In this document: one piece after another, positions 26,616-29,220 of the stretch
Position numbering within the stretch: position 1 is the stretch's first letter
Layout of the letters: every line of letters starts with the position of its first letter
From: Lingula anatina
Taxonomy: Eukaryota > Brachiopoda > Lingulata > Lingulida > Lingulidae
Reading direction: 5' to 3'
NCBI RefSeq assembly: GCF_001039355.2
Contig: NW_019775413.1
Location: 669,440 to 698,659, forward strand
Length of the DNA stretch: 29,220 nucleotides
The notes under the pieces: generated by a model
Seen by the model: only the letters and a program-made list of their open reading frames with translations
Databases searched by the model: none
What the model was told of the DNA's origin: nothing
Program-made: the position numbers and the translations under genes

Positions 26616-29176
26616 CTACTTGTCCCCAAACATAGACAGTGCCTTTGCAACTGTTTCAGGTCTTATGGCCACAAGAGACTGGTGTGCTTGTCTGGTTTTT
26701 CTAAACTTAGTGTCATCTTTTAAAGGTGTCCTCCTCTTCCTGGAGATCTCCTCCCCAGCAAATGCCACACCTTTTTTTATCATACCTCCTGCCACCAGTG
26801 CACTTGATGAGGGTTTGACATTTTCTTTACCTACACTGAGAGAGTCATTTATCTTCTCACCAACCATGTCATTATTGGAATTCAATTTTAGCTGAGTATC
26901 ATTTTCTCCACTGACCTTTTTGCCTGCACCGATCTCTAGATTCTTAAAGAGTAGTGATTGCACAGCAGTTGATTGCCTTGACTTTTGTAATTGTGAAGCT
27001 GCAGGGGAGTTGCATCTACTTCCAACTACGTTCTGTAACTGATTTTCATGCCCCAGAGCATCTAGTCTTTCATTAGAATGAAATCTTTTTGTCAAGGATG
27101 TCATATTGTTGGCTCTGCTTAATTTTCTGTCATCACATGAAAGATTTTCAGAGCAGTGAAAATTTCTTGGAACCCGAGATGGAAAACTTTTTGCATGAGG
27201 TTCAACAGTATTGCAAGATGCTCCTTCTTTAATTATCAGTTTAGGAACAACTTCTGTTGGTTTCCCTGATGCATTCTTGCACAACCCTGAAGAAGCTGGA
27301 GGTGTGCACACTATGCTATAGAGAGACGATTTCCGCTTACCAGACATTAATCTAACATTGGTTGCCTTTTCACCCACAGGGGCGTTACTCTCCGTTTTGG
27401 AATGTATTTCAGACTCATTGGGAAGCATGTTTTCAGAGGTCACACACAATTCCAATTCAATAGGAAGGGATTGCTTGCTAGATTCTGTCAAAGCTATTTC
27501 CAATTTTGGGCAAGATTCAACCTCATTTAATTGTGTTACCTGTGGAAATTTCTCTATATCAAGACTCTTTGAGTAAAAACTTTCATGTTCAATCTCTTTG
27601 GGTTTTCCTTGACACTGAAGCTTATCTGAAAAGGTTTGATATTTTGTACTGGGCACTGAACCAGGCCCACTGAAGGGAGGCAATGGCTCAGGCATTTGGG
27701 ACACTAATGTTTTTCCTACATCACTCTTCACCCCTACCTCAGGACCCTCATTAGGTGGGAGAGATTCAGTAACCTGCCTCTCATTACAAATATTGCTCAA
27801 ATTTACTACTGTGCACTTTTCAGCCATTTGGTGTGGAAGTGTACTCGTGTTTTTATCATGGGCAAATTTACTCTCAGGATTTGTAATTTCCACTTTTCTC
27901 AATGTGATACAACCATCACTTTCCGAACTAACTTTCAACTGTGATTCAATTTTATTTACTCGATTACTAAACATCTGAACCTCAGGCGACTTGTCTTCTG
28001 TCATTTTTATGCCTTCATGCCCATCCAGGCCAATACAGGGACCATCTGGAGGTTGACCACAACTCTTTTCCTGCAGTAAACCAGGCATACAATTTTGTGA
28101 TAAGCGATTTTTATCGTCTTCTTTCAGACTGCAATTCGAACCATTTCCCTGAAAGCTTTCATCTGTTACCAGACTTAATACAGTATCTTGGGGTCTAAAG
28201 CAACCATGGAGTCCAAAACCAAGTTTGGTTCCTCTAATAAAGTGTTTTTCTGAAGCATCTCTGTCTTTGTCCGACCCATTGTCTCTCTCACTGCAGTTTT
28301 CAGAATGATTACTTTGCCCAATGCCTATTTGGTCATTTTCTAAAGAATCCTTAAGTGGTGAGTAGTCACTAAAAGAACTATTTGCTGACTGTCTTTTCTC
28401 TATCTTGGCACATGTAGGTCTAGTGGTTTTCAGTGTCATCCTTCTAATGATACCAGATGCTGGGTCTCCAGATGGCTTGTTATAATCATCACAGTCTGTA
28501 GATTCTATATCTGCAGAAGTATCAGCAGCACATGGGTCTATAGGCCCAGAGGGATGACACAATCTGTAGTACATTAGCATACACATTAGACCTGGAATAA
28601 TACAGTGCAATGATTATTTATTCATTTTATGCACCATCTGTGGTAATTGAATGGATGACTGCACTGAAAACTGATGTGACCCAAGTACCTTTTGTTACTA
28701 GAAGCAAATACTGAAAATCTTTTCCCCCAAATACCACTGTACATATTTATTAATGGAATACGTCTGATTTTCTTTGGCTGTGATGTATTGTTTCTTTGAA
28801 TCCTACTCAGCAGTGCTGGTGTATAATGACATCGTTAAAGGTCTACAAAGTGGTGACCACAAAATTACTGGCTGATAAACTGACACACTAAACCTTAGAT
28901 TGAACGACGAATATCCTTAAAAAACACCAGCAACTGGCACCTTTTTATATTATTACAACATTCATTATCAATCACCTGGATTGCTTTAATTTTTTGTCAT
29001 CCCTGACAAAGAAAGGGATTCTCACCTATAGTGAAGGCCACAGGTACCGCACCAAGTAGAAACTGATCATACCACCTTTCTTTGATTCTGAACAAGTACC
29101 AAGCTGCCAGTAAAGCACAGTTTTCCAGTAGCATGACAGTGTAAAAACCCAGCATTCTCCACCTGCTCTGACCTTC
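26616..29176 (-). CDS. XK-related membrane protein, 3' part with very long C-terminal tail
   Basis: Two exons are visible, 29176-29026 and 28591-26616, joined in frame with GT-AG borders. The 5' exons lie beyond the right edge. The first exon begins EGQSRWRML and encodes two hydrophobic helices, about FYTVMLLENCALLAAWYLF and FLLGAVPVAF running over the splice into GLMCMLMYY. These are followed by the RLCHPSG motif that marks the end of the last helix in XK-related proteins, whose members include apoptotic and constitutive phospholipid scramblases. The terminal exon then encodes about 640 hydrophilic residues rich in Ser, Asn, Glu and Lys, with no domain I recognise, ending in a basic patch (RKRRTPLKDD) and ALSMFGDK. 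Such a tail is far longer than in the vertebrate members I know. Possible caspase-type DxxxD clusters sit just after the last helix (ADTSADIESTD). The membrane part supports the family; the paralogue cannot be fixed. Confidence 0.65.
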
Positions 29177-29220
29177 CTGCAAAGATACCCAAATATCTTT
29201 CAGTTTAGAAAATCTTAGCA

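Noticed and set aside
26458-26895. 145-codon plus-strand frame
   Set aside because: It is largely antisense to the XK-related terminal exon and has no recognisable features.
28592-28610. ATG at 28610 as the start of a free-standing 664-aa protein
   Set aside because: This ATG lies just upstream of a good splice acceptor (CCAG ending at 28592). The exon joins in frame to the membrane exon at 29026-29176, so the ATG is intronic.

Overview
The window is genomic DNA from an animal, most likely a marine invertebrate. It is AT-rich, with GT-AG introns of about 0.1 to 1.8 kb, many short transposon relics, microsatellites and one assembly gap. The proteins are clearly metazoan (ERK5, ARFRP1, beta-glucuronidase, a ZP-domain protein, an XK-related protein) but not vertebrate in detail. 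The phylum cannot be fixed from the sequence alone; a hemichordate, mollusc or lancelet would all fit.

Layout. 1-831: a complete inverted-repeat transposon with near-identical 110-bp arms, lying in the sixth intron of the next gene. 1166-4085 (minus): the first six coding exons of a lysosomal beta-glucuronidase, running off the left edge before the catalytic residues. 4086-4276: a compact head-to-head promoter shared with the next gene. 5733-11588 (plus): a complete ERK5/MAPK7-type MAP kinase in eight coding exons, predicted 956 aa, with the long C-terminal regulatory tail typical of ERK5. Its activation-loop motif reads T-Q-Y instead of T-E-Y. 13254-14513 (minus): a zona pellucida-domain membrane protein with an intronless coding region and probably a separate 5' non-coding exon near 15151-15235. 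A TTAA-flanked MITE sits in its 5' intron. 15300-19500: repeat-rich intergenic DNA with a two-copy 168-bp tandem repeat, a hAT-like element broken by 629 N, and a CTCF-like motif. 19516-23754 (plus): a complete ARFRP1 small GTPase in seven exons, 202 aa, whose second intron carries a 1.5-kb terminal-inverted-repeat element. 26616-29176 (minus): the last two exons of a probable XK-related protein with a very long, apparently disordered C-terminal tail; its 5' part lies beyond the right edge. It converges tail to tail with ARFRP1.

The genes are ordinary independent animal loci and do not form a pathway or operon. I found no defence island, gene cluster or clearly new system. The points most worth checking are the ERK5 T-Q-Y motif, an in-frame second splice acceptor immediately after the ERK5 DFG codons, an ERK5 upstream ORF whose stop overlaps the main start, the XK-related tail, and the set of short inverted-repeat elements.
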